From positions 186,001 through 250,000 of the forward strand of contig CAWVIZ010000014.1 in NCBI GenBank assembly GCA_963929535.1: a DNA stretch of 64,000 nucleotides, written 5' to 3'. Both the position numbers and the translations under genes were made by a program. Source of the DNA: Pullilachnospira sp963929535 (lineage in GTDB: Bacteria > Bacillota > Clostridia > Lachnospirales > Lachnospiraceae). The stretch's first letter is position 1. The number at the start of each line of letters is the position of its first letter. The notes beneath the pieces were generated by a model. That model did not search any database. It saw only the letters and a list, made by a program, of their open reading frames with translations, and was not told the DNA's origin. Shown here piece after piece: positions 17,366-25,700 of the stretch.

Positions 17366-19810
17366 ATGCAACAGGAACTATTCGAGGTGGAAAAAGAAAG
17401 ATTTGATCTGGTGAATCCGCATATTTACCGGTTGCAGGGGAAATGGCCGAAGGATTATTCGGTTTGTGCTTTATTGGATGGTCAGGAAATTTCAGTGGAA
17501 TTTGGGGAGCAGGAACGAGTCAGCGTCTTGGAACGTTTTCAGAATCTGGATCTGGTGAATGGAATCTGCGTACAGATGAGTGTCTGGCTACCGGATGATT
17601 TAAATCGGTATAAAAAATTTAGGATTTATGCTTTAAATGGATCAAAAAAGTTTCTTTGGTTTTCTATTTCTACAGCTCAATTGGTAAAGAAAAAAGGAAA
17701 ACCGCAGTTTTTTCTTGAGGAAGTGCAAGTGGATCATCGGGAAGGCGTTTGCCGTGTGAGAGGATGGGCGGTTTATAGGCAACCGCTGGAGATTTATCTG
17801 GAAGATGATCGAGGGCATAGGATTCCTTGTGAGATTCAGAGAGTAAATCGAGTAGATGTGCAGAATCAGTTTCAGGAAACGGAAGTGGAGGATCACTGTG
17901 GATTTTTCTTTGAACTTCCTATTGAAGGACGAAAGCGGTTCCGCCTAATCTTTCAGGCTGGGAAGGTAAAAATGATTCGTCAGATAGCACTTCAGCCATA
18001 TAAATTATTGATGGAAAAAGCGGTGGTATATTATCGGAGAGGCAGCCGTTATTTGAAACTGCATGGCGTGAAGGCCCTAGTGGATAAGGTGGTAAGTAAA
18101 TTTAAAGACAGAAAGAAAAAGCCGATCCCGTATTCTCAGTGGCTTCCCAGACATCTGCCCTCCCGGGCGGAGCTGGAGGCACAGAGAAAGGAAACCTTTC
18201 CCTGGACCCCCACCTTCAGCGTGGTGGTGCCTCTGTACAAGACGCCGGAAAAGTATCTGCTGCGTCTGGTGGAGTCTTTGAAGGAGCAGACGTATCCCCA
18301 CTGGGAGCTCTGCCTTTCTGACGGCAGCGGACCTGATTCACCGCTTGCGGGGCTGCTGGAGAAGATCGCCGGGGAGGAACCCCGGGTCAGGGTGGTAAGC
18401 CACAGGACTCCTCTCCAGATCTCGGAAAACACCAACGCGGCCATCGGGATCGCCACAGGGGATTTTATCGCCTTTGCGGATCACGATGATGAGCTGACAG
18501 CCCATGCCCTGTATGAGTGTGCAAAGGCGGTGAATGAGAACCGGGATACGGATGTGATCTATTCCGACGAGGACAAGATGTCCATGGACGGGCACAAATT
18601 TTTCCAGCCCCATTTCAAGCCGGATTTCAACATCGATCTGCTGTGTACGGTGAACTATATCTGCCATCTGTTTGTGGCCAGAAGAGATCTGATCAGCCGG
18701 GTGGGGATGCTCCGGAAGGAATATGACGGGGCGCAGGATTATGACTTTATCTTCCGGTGCGTGGAGAATGCGGAGAGGATCGTCCATATCCCCAAGATCC
18801 TCTACCACTGGAGGAGCCATGAGGATTCCACCGCGGAGAATCCGGAGAGCAAGCTGTACGCTTTTGGCGCGGGACAGCGGGCCGTCCAGGCTCATTATGA
18901 CAGGATCGGAGTGAAGGCTGAGGTGAAGAAGGGAGAATTTCTGGGACTGTACCGGACCACCTTCCTTCGGGATCATGATCCCCTGATCTCTATCATCATC
19001 CCCAATAAGGATCATATTGACGATCTGAAGCGCTGTATCGACGCCATTGACCAGCGTTCCACATACCGGAATTATGAGTATATCATTGTGGAGAACAACA
19101 GTACGGAAAAGGAGACGTTTGCCTTTTACCAGCAGCTGGAGGCAACAAATCCCAAAGTAAAGGTGGTATACTGGAGCGGTAACTTTAATTTTTCCGCCAT
19201 CAATAATTTCGGCGCCCGGTACGCCAAAGGAGAGTATTTCCTCCTGCTGAACAATGATACGGAGATCATCAATGACGATTGTCTGGAAGAGCTGCTGGGC
19301 TACTGCACCAGAAGTGATGTGGGAGCTGTGGGCGCGCGGCTTTATTATGAGGATGACACCATCCAGCACGCGGGAGTGGTGATCGGCTTCGGCGGCATTG
19401 CCGGACACTGCTTTGTACAGCAGAAGCGGGGATTTACCGGCTACTGCCACAGGATCATCTGCGCCCAGGATTACAGCGCCGTGACCGCCGCCTGTATGAT
19501 GGTGAAGCGTTCCGCCTTTGAACAGGTGGGAGGCTTAAGCGAGGAGCTGGAGGTGGCATTCAACGATATTGACTTCTGTCTGAAGCTGAGAGAGGCAGGA
19601 TATCTGATCGTATACAATCCTTATGCGGAGCTTTACCATTATGAATCCAAGTCCAGGGGGCTGGAGGACACTCCGGAAAAGGTGGCCAGATTCAACCGGG
19701 AGATCAAGACCTTTGAGGAGCGCTGGCCGGATATCCTCCGGGATGGGGATCCCTTTTACAATCCCAATCTGACCCTGGACAGCCAGGATTTTTCACTGAA
19801 AAGGATTTGA
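17366..19810 (+). CDS. Two-domain GT2 glycosyltransferase with separate N-terminal beta domain; composition changes inside the gene
   Basis: 814 residues. Residues 1-250 hold beta-rich domains, one with the pattern GWAVYRQ...RVDV...GFFFELP also seen in the giant neighbour. From about 280 come two GT-A domains: FSVVVPLYKTP with DHDDELTAH and YSDEDK, then ISIIIPNKDH with LLNNDTE. The GT half is a close paralogue of the protein at 26851 (shared EYDGAQDYDFIFRCVE, ILYHWRSHEDSTAENP). The first part is AT-rich like the preceding cassette; from about base 18120 (residue 252) codons become GC-rich like the following genes. The gene therefore looks like a recombination product that remained in frame. 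Confidence 0.88.
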   Translation: MQQELFEVEKERFDLVNPHIYRLQGKWPKDYSVCALLDGQEISVEFGEQERVSVLERFQNLDLVNGICVQMSVWLPDDLNRYKKFRIYALNGSKKFLWFSISTAQLVKKKGKPQFFLEEVQVDHREGVCRVRGWAVYRQPLEIYLEDDRGHRIPCEIQRVNRVDVQNQFQETEVEDHCGFFFELPIEGRKRFRLIFQAGKVKMIRQIALQPYKLLMEKAVVYYRRGSRYLKLHGVKALVDKVVSKFKDRKKKPIPYSQWLPRHLPSRAELEAQRKETFPWTPTFSVVVPLYKTPEKYLLRLVESLKEQTYPHWELCLSDGSGPDSPLAGLLEKIAGEEPRVRVVSHRTPLQISENTNAAIGIATGDFIAFADHDDELTAHALYECAKAVNENRDTDVIYSDEDKMSMDGHKFFQPHFKPDFNIDLLCTVNYICHLFVARRDLISRVGMLRKEYDGAQDYDFIFRCVENAERIVHIPKILYHWRSHEDSTAENPESKLYAFGAGQRAVQAHYDRIGVKAEVKKGEFLGLYRTTFLRDHDPLISIIIPNKDHIDDLKRCIDAIDQRSTYRNYEYIIVENNSTEKETFAFYQQLEATNPKVKVVYWSGNFNFSAINNFGARYAKGEYFLLLNNDTEIINDDCLEELLGYCTRSDVGAVGARLYYEDDTIQHAGVVIGFGGIAGHCFVQQKRGFTGYCHRIICAQDYSAVTAACMMVKRSAFEQVGGLSEELEVAFNDIDFCLKLREAGYLIVYNPYAELYHYESKSRGLEDTPEKVARFNREIKTFEERWPDILRDGDPFYNPNLTLDSQDFSLKRI

Positions 19811-19811
19811 C

Positions 19812-21245
19812 ATGAGAGACATGATGAAAAAGAGATGGAACGTACGGTGGGAGCTTCTGTTCCTGGCGGCGGTGTTTGTGTTTTATACTGCCTGGGCAGT
19901 GATCCAGCCCTTTAACGCGTCTCCTGATGAGCAGATGAGATACCAGGTTGTGGAATATATCCGCAGTCACGGAACCCTTCCCCACGGAGCGGACCCGGAG
20001 ATACGCAATGAAATGTGGGGAACCTCCTACGGCTTCAATCCCGTCACCACCTATATTCTGGGGGCGGCATTTTCCAGGATCGTGGAATTTTTCACAGAGA
20101 ATGAGACGGCTCTGCTGATCGCCGCCAGGATGGTGAACGTGCTTTTGGGCGTGGGAATGGCGTTTTTCGTCCTGCGGCTGGGGAAAATGCTCTTTCAGAA
20201 GGAAGCCGCCCGCTTTTTTGCCGCGCTGGTCTGCTTTCTTCCGGGGACGGCGTTTCTGTTTTCCTATATCAACACCGATGGGCTGGCGGTATTTTCCACC
20301 GCCTGGATCCTGTACTGCTGGGGCAGAACTCTGAAGGAGGGATGGACGGGAAGGCTGTGTGTCCAGCTGGCGGCGGCCATGTCTGTCTGTGCCCTCTCTT
20401 ATTACAACGCCTACGGATACCTTCTGTGCAGCGCTCTGTTTTTTGCGGGGAGTATTCTTCTGGGACAGCAGAAGCGATGGGATTTCCGGCAGCTTTTTGC
20501 CAAAGGCTTCCTGATCCTGGGACTGGTCCTTCTCTTTGCGGGCTGGTGGTTCATACGGAACGCCATTCTGTATGACGGCGATATCCTGGGTATGAAAACC
20601 TCTTCCCATTACGCCCAGATATATGCCCTGGAGGAGTTTAAGCCCTCCAACCGGGCAACTCCCGTACGGCTGGGAATGCGTGTGAGAGACATGCTGCTGT
20701 GGGTGCCGGGAAAGTGGGAGCACAACTGGCTGATCACCGTAGCCTTCAGTTTCGTGGGGACTTTCGGAAAAATGGATATCTTCATGCCCGAGCTGTGGAG
20801 CAAGCTTTATCTCCTGGTATTTGCCGTGGGCCTTCTGGGAATGGTGCTGTATGTTAGGCGTCAGTTTTTCCTTGCCAGACTTCAGAAATCTGTGGAGATC
20901 CAGCGGGATGAGGATGGGAAGACCATCACTGTAACGGTTCGGAAAAACCGGGTGTGGAACCGGGAAAATCTGATGCGGCTTCTGATGATCCCGGCCATTG
21001 TGATCCCGGTGATCCTTCTGGTCTCTTATGCCTATGCCAGCGATTTTCAGGCACAGGGACGGTATCTGATGCCCATGCTTCTGCCGTTTATGTATTTTGT
21101 GACGCTGGGGTATGAGAACTGGATGGAGCGGGTGATCAAAAGGGAAAAAATCAGGATATGGTTTTTCCGGGGAGGAACGGCTGCGGCTGTGATTTCCGGG
21201 ATCGCGGTGTATCTGGCGGTATTTATGCCGAATTATCTCGGATGA
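19812..21245 (+). CDS. Polytopic membrane protein, DUF2142/GT-C-like
   Basis: 477 residues with about ten membrane segments. After the first helix comes NASPDEQMRYQVVEY (about residues 36-50), an acidic first-loop motif like YSAPDEQKH in the DUF2142 protein at 6189. GT-C enzymes use such acidic residues when taking a sugar from a polyprenyl-phosphate donor outside the membrane. The central outer region is about 100 residues. It starts two bases after the preceding stop with AAGGA as the ribosome site. It could be the transferase that uses the Arn-like lipid-linked sugar made by the genes at 23.6-26.8 kb; this is inference. Confidence 0.7.
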   Translation: MRDMMKKRWNVRWELLFLAAVFVFYTAWAVIQPFNASPDEQMRYQVVEYIRSHGTLPHGADPEIRNEMWGTSYGFNPVTTYILGAAFSRIVEFFTENETALLIAARMVNVLLGVGMAFFVLRLGKMLFQKEAARFFAALVCFLPGTAFLFSYINTDGLAVFSTAWILYCWGRTLKEGWTGRLCVQLAAAMSVCALSYYNAYGYLLCSALFFAGSILLGQQKRWDFRQLFAKGFLILGLVLLFAGWWFIRNAILYDGDILGMKTSSHYAQIYALEEFKPSNRATPVRLGMRVRDMLLWVPGKWEHNWLITVAFSFVGTFGKMDIFMPELWSKLYLLVFAVGLLGMVLYVRRQFFLARLQKSVEIQRDEDGKTITVTVRKNRVWNRENLMRLLMIPAIVIPVILLVSYAYASDFQAQGRYLMPMLLPFMYFVTLGYENWMERVIKREKIRIWFFRGGTAAAVISGIAVYLAVFMPNYLG

Positions 21246-21267
21246 TAGAAAAGAAAGTGTTATGGAA

Positions 21268-21317
21268 AAGAAAAGGCGGTATGTCATCCCTCCACGGGGC
21301 GCATACCGCCTTTTCTT
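21268..21317. terminator. Bidirectional terminator between convergent operons
   Basis: A perfect 16-bp stem (21268-21283 with 21302-21317, containing AAAAGGCGGTATG) around an 18-base loop, with T-rich sequence on both sides. It separates the plus-strand glycan operon from the minus-strand operon ending at 21380. Confidence 0.85.
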
Positions 21318-21379
21318 GTTATCCAGCCCTCCGGCTGGATCGGTTGAGCAAAAGTCAGCGCGGGAATGGTGTGGTATCT

Positions 21380-22633
21380 TTATCTAAGTACTCCCGGGAT
21401 CCTGTTCCGGTACAGGACTTCCCGGCCCTGGGGGTCTTTCACTGACATCTCCCGGAAAAATTCTTCCGTGATCTGATCCAGCCGGTCCCGGCTGTCCGCC
21501 GCCACATAGTACAGCGCCACATAAGGGTTGGGACCGTGCTCCTCTACCCGCTCTCCTTCCTGGTAGAAGATCCAGGGGAGAAGGACTGCCGGATGCCCGG
21601 CCAGGCGGCGGGCAGTGGAAAGGTCCGCGACAGGCAGCTCTCTGCCCTGAAAGTAAAGAACGGCTCCGAAGCGGCGGGGGTGGACCGGGTCGTGATGCAG
21701 CAGAGTATCCTTCAGGGATTCCCGGTCATACAGGGAGTCCAGCAGCAGATCCTCCATATTCAGCCCCAGAGCAATGTCAGTGAGGTCGTGTTCGTATCCG
21801 AAGAAGCGTCCGGCGATCTCGCCCACCTGTACCCCTTTGTCAGGGGACCAGAAAAACTGCATGGACAGCGGACCGTCCGTCTGCCCGGTGGCATCCGCGA
21901 ACCGCTGCAGGATGGAAAGGGCCGGCTCCATAACGGAAGAGAGCAGCCGGGAGGGGTAGACATTGCGGCTGCTGATGGGAATCTTTTCGGGGCCCACAGG
22001 TGTTTTTTCCCGGTCAGCCAGGCTGATGCACCGTACCTGGCCGTCCAGAACCCAGGTCATCAGATTAAATTCCAGTCCGTCGTTGTATTCCTCCACCAGG
22101 ATCTCTCCGCTGTCACTGTATTGGGCAGCAAGGGAAAAGCGCTCCTTCAGTTCACCGGGACTGTGGACTACGCACAGGCCCCGGGAACCGTACCTGTCCA
22201 GCGGCTTGGTCACCAGGGGAAAGCCAAGTCCCTGGAGATCCTCGGAAGAAAAATCTTTTGTGATCTTCCGGAAAGCGGGAGTGGGGATCCCCAGCTTTTG
22301 CAGCAGCTCTTTCATCCGGGACTTGTCCCGGTAGAAGGGAAGCTGCTCCGGTTTCAGATAGCAGGGGAGACCTGCCAGAGAGGCGATCTTTACCATACAT
22401 TCAAAAAGCAGGTCGGAAAAGGAAGTGATGATGGCATCCGCCTTTTCCCGACGGCTGAGATCCGCTATGGCCTGGATATCTGTCACAGGCAGCGTGTAGG
22501 AGGCGTCCGCGTACTGCCGGGCCGGGCCGTGGGGATAGCCGTCACACACAATGGTATAGATTCCCCGGGCCCGGGCTTTTTGCACAAGCCGGGTAAATTC
22601 TCCCAGAGAACCCAGAATCAGTAATCGTTTCAT
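21380..22633 (-). CDS. ATP-grasp ligase
   Basis: 417 residues. An N-terminal Rossmann-like part begins MKRLLILGS and includes YADASYTLPVTD; the ATP-grasp core follows from YRDKSRMKELLQKLGIPTP (about 105-125), with FPLVTKPLDRYGSRG as the nucleotide-binding loop, EEYNDGLEFNLMTWV, and a metal-site region VQVGEIAGRFFG near 270. This is the carbamoyl-phosphate-synthase-like ATP-grasp group, which joins a carboxylate to an amine or other nucleophile through an acyl-phosphate. Substrates are unknown. Last gene of a three-gene minus-strand operon with a PLP-fold enzyme and a polyprenyl-phosphate GT, so acylating an amino sugar is a reasonable guess. Confidence 0.75.
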   Translation of the reverse strand: MKRLLILGSLGEFTRLVQKARARGIYTIVCDGYPHGPARQYADASYTLPVTDIQAIADLSRREKADAIITSFSDLLFECMVKIASLAGLPCYLKPEQLPFYRDKSRMKELLQKLGIPTPAFRKITKDFSSEDLQGLGFPLVTKPLDRYGSRGLCVVHSPGELKERFSLAAQYSDSGEILVEEYNDGLEFNLMTWVLDGQVRCISLADREKTPVGPEKIPISSRNVYPSRLLSSVMEPALSILQRFADATGQTDGPLSMQFFWSPDKGVQVGEIAGRFFGYEHDLTDIALGLNMEDLLLDSLYDRESLKDTLLHHDPVHPRRFGAVLYFQGRELPVADLSTARRLAGHPAVLLPWIFYQEGERVEEHGPNPYVALYYVAADSRDRLDQITEEFFREMSVKDPQGREVLYRNRIPGVLR

Positions 22634-22667
22634 GCTTTATTCCGCTCCTTATGAAGAAGTTGCTCTG

Positions 22668-23633
22668 TTACGAAGTTCCGGATTCCTGTTCAAAAGCCCG
22701 GATACTTTCCGCGATGGATTCCATATCCTCCTGTCCGTACCGCTGGTCGCAGGGCAGAGGGAGCACGTTGGCCGTCAGATCGTACTCCAGGCTGTCCGGA
22801 GGCATATCCCGCAGCACATTGGACCAGTTGGTGGGGACGAAGATCTTCCGGTTGGCCAGGAAACTCCGCAGCCGGATCCCGTCCTTATGGTAATAGGGAT
22901 AGGCGAAGGGGGCTTCCGGAACTGTCCGCTGGCAGGGATGGCTGCAGGGGAGCAGCTCTTTCAGTGTCCGGTAATTCCGTTCCCGGGCCGCTTTCACGCG
23001 GGGGTAATCCACAGCCCGCATCAGATTTTCCGTCAGCCGGGACATGGTGAGGATGGGAGCAGTCTCATAGCTGCGGGCATTGTCCAGCATGGCCTGATAC
23101 CAGCTTCCCGCATCTGTCTCGTAACGTCCCAGCACGTGGGCCATGTGATCCATGGAGATATCCCGCTCTTTTTGGGGAAGCCTGGCATCTGTGGACAGAT
23201 AGGCTCCGTCGCTGACACCGAAAAACTTCCGGCAGGAATACAGGGTATCTACGCCAGGGAGGGGCCGCTGATAGAAACTGTGGGTGTGATCTACGATAAT
23301 ACGTCCATACGCCTTTTGATATTCCAGGATCTTCTGATCGGTAAGCTGTCCGTAATAATTTACCAGATACAGGGCCTCTCCCTCCTGGAGCTGTCTGGAA
23401 AGGATAGGGGAGAGATCCCGGGAGATCCGGTAGAAATCCAGAGATATCCCGGCCTTCCGGCAGCTTTCTGTTACTGAGCTGCACAGATAGAAAGGAAGCA
23501 GGAGCTTCCGGTACCCTCTGGCCTCCAGCAGCCACAAAAGGGCGGTGCGTCCCAGGTTCACCCTGGTAAGATCGGAGTAATATTCTTCTCCCCGGAAGTC
23601 CTCCAGACCCATATAACCTCCGATTTCTCTCAT
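22668..23633 (-). CDS. DegT/DnrJ-like PLP-fold protein, short form
   Basis: 321 residues, shorter than the usual 370-400 of DegT aminotransferases. LGRTALLWLLEARGYRKLLLPFYLCSS resembles the N-terminal substrate and cofactor region (residues 27-53). IIVDHTHSFY (about 110-119) supplies the cofactor-binding aspartate. SCRKFFGVSDGAYL (about 130-143) contains the lysine expected to form the Schiff base. The ATG at 23633 follows AGAGGAGG. The reaction is unassigned. It lies between the ATP-grasp gene (34 bp) and the GT2 gene (12 bp), so the three are one transcription unit. Confidence 0.65.
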   Translation of the reverse strand: MREIGGYMGLEDFRGEEYYSDLTRVNLGRTALLWLLEARGYRKLLLPFYLCSSVTESCRKAGISLDFYRISRDLSPILSRQLQEGEALYLVNYYGQLTDQKILEYQKAYGRIIVDHTHSFYQRPLPGVDTLYSCRKFFGVSDGAYLSTDARLPQKERDISMDHMAHVLGRYETDAGSWYQAMLDNARSYETAPILTMSRLTENLMRAVDYPRVKAARERNYRTLKELLPCSHPCQRTVPEAPFAYPYYHKDGIRLRSFLANRKIFVPTNWSNVLRDMPPDSLEYDLTANVLPLPCDQRYGQEDMESIAESIRAFEQESGTS

Positions 23634-23645
23634 AATGTGCCTCCT

Positions 23646-24581
23646 CTAGTCATCGGTTTCTTCCCGGCGCACCACATAGTGGGGCATCTTTTTGGCTTCA
23701 TTGAGGATGTTCATCAGGTACATGCCGATGATCCCGATGGACAGAAGGGTCAGCCCGAAAAACGCCAGACATACCAGCATCAGGGAGGTCCAGCCTTCCA
23801 CGGAGGTGCCGTACAGGAAATAACGGATCAGATAAAAAATCCCCAGGCAGAAGCTGAAAATAAAACTGAAGATTCCGATATTCCGGACTACGATCAGCGG
23901 AAAGGCGGAGTGGGCCGTGATATCAAAGATCAGATCCCTTGCCAGGCGCCGGAAGGAATAGCCGCTTTTTCCGTAGGCTCTGGGATCATGCCGCACCGGA
24001 ACGTTGATGATCCGGTTGGAGGTCAGTACCAGCAGGTTTCCGATCTGGGGCAGATACGTGTTGGTCTGCAGGATAGCGTCCACGATGAACCGCCGTATCA
24101 GCCGGAAGCTGGTGATCTCCAGATCAGGATCCTTTCCCAGCATCCGTGAGGTGGCCCACACGGAAAGCTTGGTACCCAGACGGCGGATGAAGCCGTGCTT
24201 GCGGCCCTCGTAGCTGGCAATGATCACATCCACATCGTCCCGCCGGTTCATCTCACTGACCAGCTTGGGAATCTCCTCCGGGGGATGCTGCAGGTCATCG
24301 TCCATGGTGATGATGAAATCTCCCCTGGCATGGGCGAACCCGCACAGAAGCGCCGGGTGCTGACCGAAATTCCTGGCCATCTGAATGATCTTTACCCGGC
24401 GGTCACGGCCGCGGAGCTTTTTCATCACCTCATAGGAGTGATCTTTGGATCCGTCATCCACCAGGATCAGCTCAAAATCCTCCCTGATGACCGTATCAAA
24501 AACCTGACTTACCCTTGTATACAGCTCCTCCAGCATATGGTCGGAGTTGTAGACGGGAACTACAACAGAATACAGACTCAT
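23646..24581 (-). CDS. Polyprenyl-phosphate glycosyltransferase with two C-terminal membrane helices (ArnC/GtrB type)
   Basis: 311 residues. The GT-A domain has SVVVPVYNSD, LILVDDGSKDHS, the family motif MARNFGQHPALLCGF (about 90-104) and MDDDLQHPPEE as the metal site. Two membrane helices follow at about 230-252 and 265-290. This architecture is that of ArnC, GtrB and CsbB-type enzymes, which transfer a sugar from a nucleotide to undecaprenyl phosphate on the inner face of the membrane. First gene of the minus-strand operon, behind the promoter at 24654-24682. The ArnE/ArnF-like pair just across the divergent promoter region would be the expected flippase. Confidence 0.88.
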   Translation of the reverse strand: MSLYSVVVPVYNSDHMLEELYTRVSQVFDTVIREDFELILVDDGSKDHSYEVMKKLRGRDRRVKIIQMARNFGQHPALLCGFAHARGDFIITMDDDLQHPPEEIPKLVSEMNRRDDVDVIIASYEGRKHGFIRRLGTKLSVWATSRMLGKDPDLEITSFRLIRRFIVDAILQTNTYLPQIGNLLVLTSNRIINVPVRHDPRAYGKSGYSFRRLARDLIFDITAHSAFPLIVVRNIGIFSFIFSFCLGIFYLIRYFLYGTSVEGWTSLMLVCLAFFGLTLLSIGIIGMYLMNILNEAKKMPHYVVRREETDD

Positions 24582-24653
24582 ACTCGTTCCTCGATCGTAT
24601 CATAAACGGATTTGCGGGAAAATCCCCGAAATCTGACTAAAACTACGTCCCTC

Positions 24654-24682
24654 ATCATACCATTTTCCCCCATCCTTTTCAA
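24654..24682 (-). promoter_or_regulatory. Promoter of the minus-strand ArnC-like operon
   Basis: On the minus strand TTGAAA (24682-24677), a 17-bp spacer, then TATGAT (24659-24654), about 70 bases before the GT2 ATG at 24581. Confidence 0.7.
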
Positions 24683-24711
24683 GATAAACGGGAAATAATT
24701 GAACAGGAGGA

Positions 24712-24854
24712 GTTACAGTTCAGCCTTCAACTGTCCCGCGAGGTGTCCCGCTGCATTTGCAGCGGGATCCCGAGACCTGCGGGCGACAGGCTGCGCGAAA
24801 CGCAGCCTGTGTGCATGCATTTGTAACAGTGAAGCCGGAAGGCTGAACTGTTAC
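24712..24854. mobile_element. MITE-like 143-bp element, copy B
   Basis: Same length as copies A, C and E. The ends are GTTACAGTTCAGCCTTC and GAAGGCTGAACTGTTAC, flanked by the exact 8-bp direct repeat CAGGAGGA at 24704-24711 and 24855-24862. It is inverted relative to copy A. The inner hairpin loop (CGAAA) is the reverse complement of the corresponding loop in copy A. The insertion separates the two divergent promoters of the Arn-like genes. Confidence 0.88.
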
Positions 24855-24888
24855 CAGGAGGATGAAACCGGATCAGAAAAAACGACGG

Positions 24889-24917
24889 TTGAAGTCAGGG
24901 GAGCGGGGTGCTATAAT
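24889..24917 (+). promoter_or_regulatory. Promoter of the SMR-pair/wecE operon
   Basis: TTGAAG (24889-24894), a 17-bp spacer, TATAAT (24912-24917) with TGC in front (extended -10). The start point would be near 24924, just before the palindrome at 24931-24970, which therefore forms the start of the leader. Confidence 0.78.
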
Positions 24918-24930
24918 GAAGTAGATTATA

Positions 24931-24970
24931 GCAACAGTTCAGCCTTTAAGCCGGAAGGCTGAGCTGTTGC
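24931..24970. repeat. 40-bp palindrome made of two ends of the repeat family
   Basis: GCAACAGTTCAGCCTT at the left pairs with AAGGCTGAGCTGTTGC at the right (one G-T mismatch) around an 8-base loop. These are the terminal sequences of the 143-bp element without its interior. It would be transcribed as a hairpin in the leader of the operon starting at 24998. Confidence 0.65.
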
Positions 24971-24997
24971 AATTATGCGTGAAAGAAGGATACGGTA

Positions 24998-25357
24998 ATG
25001 GATCTTATGCCGAAGATAAAGGATTACGTCCAGCTTCATCTGAATATCCTGCTGTTTTCCCTTACCAGTGTGTTCTCCAAGCTGGCTTCGATACAGTACA
25101 ACCGGCATGGATTTTCTTCGCCATGGCTGTATGTCTGCGGCTTTCTGATGCTGGCCAACTGCGGGATCTACGCGCTGGCCTGGCAGCAGGTGATCAAAAA
25201 ATTCTCTCTGTCCACAGCCTATGCCAATAAAAGTGTATATCTGCTCTGGTCCCAGATCTGGGCTGTGGTAATTTTTCATGAAAATCTGTCGGTGCAGAAC
25301 ATTGTGGGGATCCTGATCGTTCTGGCCGGAGTCTGGATGGTACAGCGCTATGAATAG
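24998..25357 (+). CDS. Small four-helix transporter subunit (EamA/SMR, ArnE-like)
   Basis: 119 residues with four membrane helices, the size and pattern of the small-multidrug-resistance/EamA half-transporters. AWQQVIKKFSLSTAYANKS and a last helix NIVGILIVLAGVWMV are typical of the ArnE/ArnF branch, whose subunits pair to turn undecaprenyl-phosphate-linked aminoarabinose outward. Its stop overlaps the next gene, another SMR-like subunit, by eight bases, so they are probably made as a heterodimer. Beside an ArnC-like GT and a WecE-like aminotransferase a lipid-sugar flippase role is favoured over drug export. Confidence 0.72.
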   Translation: MDLMPKIKDYVQLHLNILLFSLTSVFSKLASIQYNRHGFSSPWLYVCGFLMLANCGIYALAWQQVIKKFSLSTAYANKSVYLLWSQIWAVVIFHENLSVQNIVGILIVLAGVWMVQRYE

Positions 25358-25688
25358 ACTTTTTATGCTGATGATGCTGGGCGGAACGTTTTTTTCCGCC
25401 ATTTCCCAGGTACTTTTAAAGCAGAGCGCCAATAAAAAGCATAAAAGCCCCCTGCGGGAATATCTCAACTGGCGGGTGATCCTGGCCTACGGGATCTATT
25501 TCGGGGTGCTGCTTTTGAATACCTGGTGTTATACCCGGGTGGATATGCGGTACGGGCCGGTGATCGACACGGCGGCCTATGTGTTCGTGCTGCTGTTTTC
25601 CTGGGCAATCCTAAAGGAAAAGATCACCAGGGGAAAGCTGATCGGAAACCTGGTGATCGTGCTGGGAATCGTAATTTACACTTTGTGA
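25350..25688 (+). CDS. Small four-helix transporter subunit (EamA/SMR, ArnF-like)
   Basis: 112 residues and four membrane helices. FSAISQVLLKQSANK (about 16-30) and RYGPVIDTAAYVFVLLFSWAILKEKI are characteristic of the SMR/EamA fold, including the helix-4 lead-in LKEKITRGKLIGNLVIVLG. It starts inside the preceding gene (8-bp overlap) and is followed 12 bp later by the aminotransferase. Likely the second half of a heterodimeric flippase for a lipid-linked sugar. The transported sugar is unknown. Confidence 0.72.
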   Translation: MNRLFMLMMLGGTFFSAISQVLLKQSANKKHKSPLREYLNWRVILAYGIYFGVLLLNTWCYTRVDMRYGPVIDTAAYVFVLLFSWAILKEKITRGKLIGNLVIVLGIVIYTL

Positions 25689-25700
25689 TGAGGGATAAAT

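Noticed and set aside
17366..19810. Frameshift or assembly chimera at the composition change
   Set aside because: The frame is continuous, and the residues on both sides are protein-like with GT motifs complete; recombination is more likely, though read-level confirmation was not possible.
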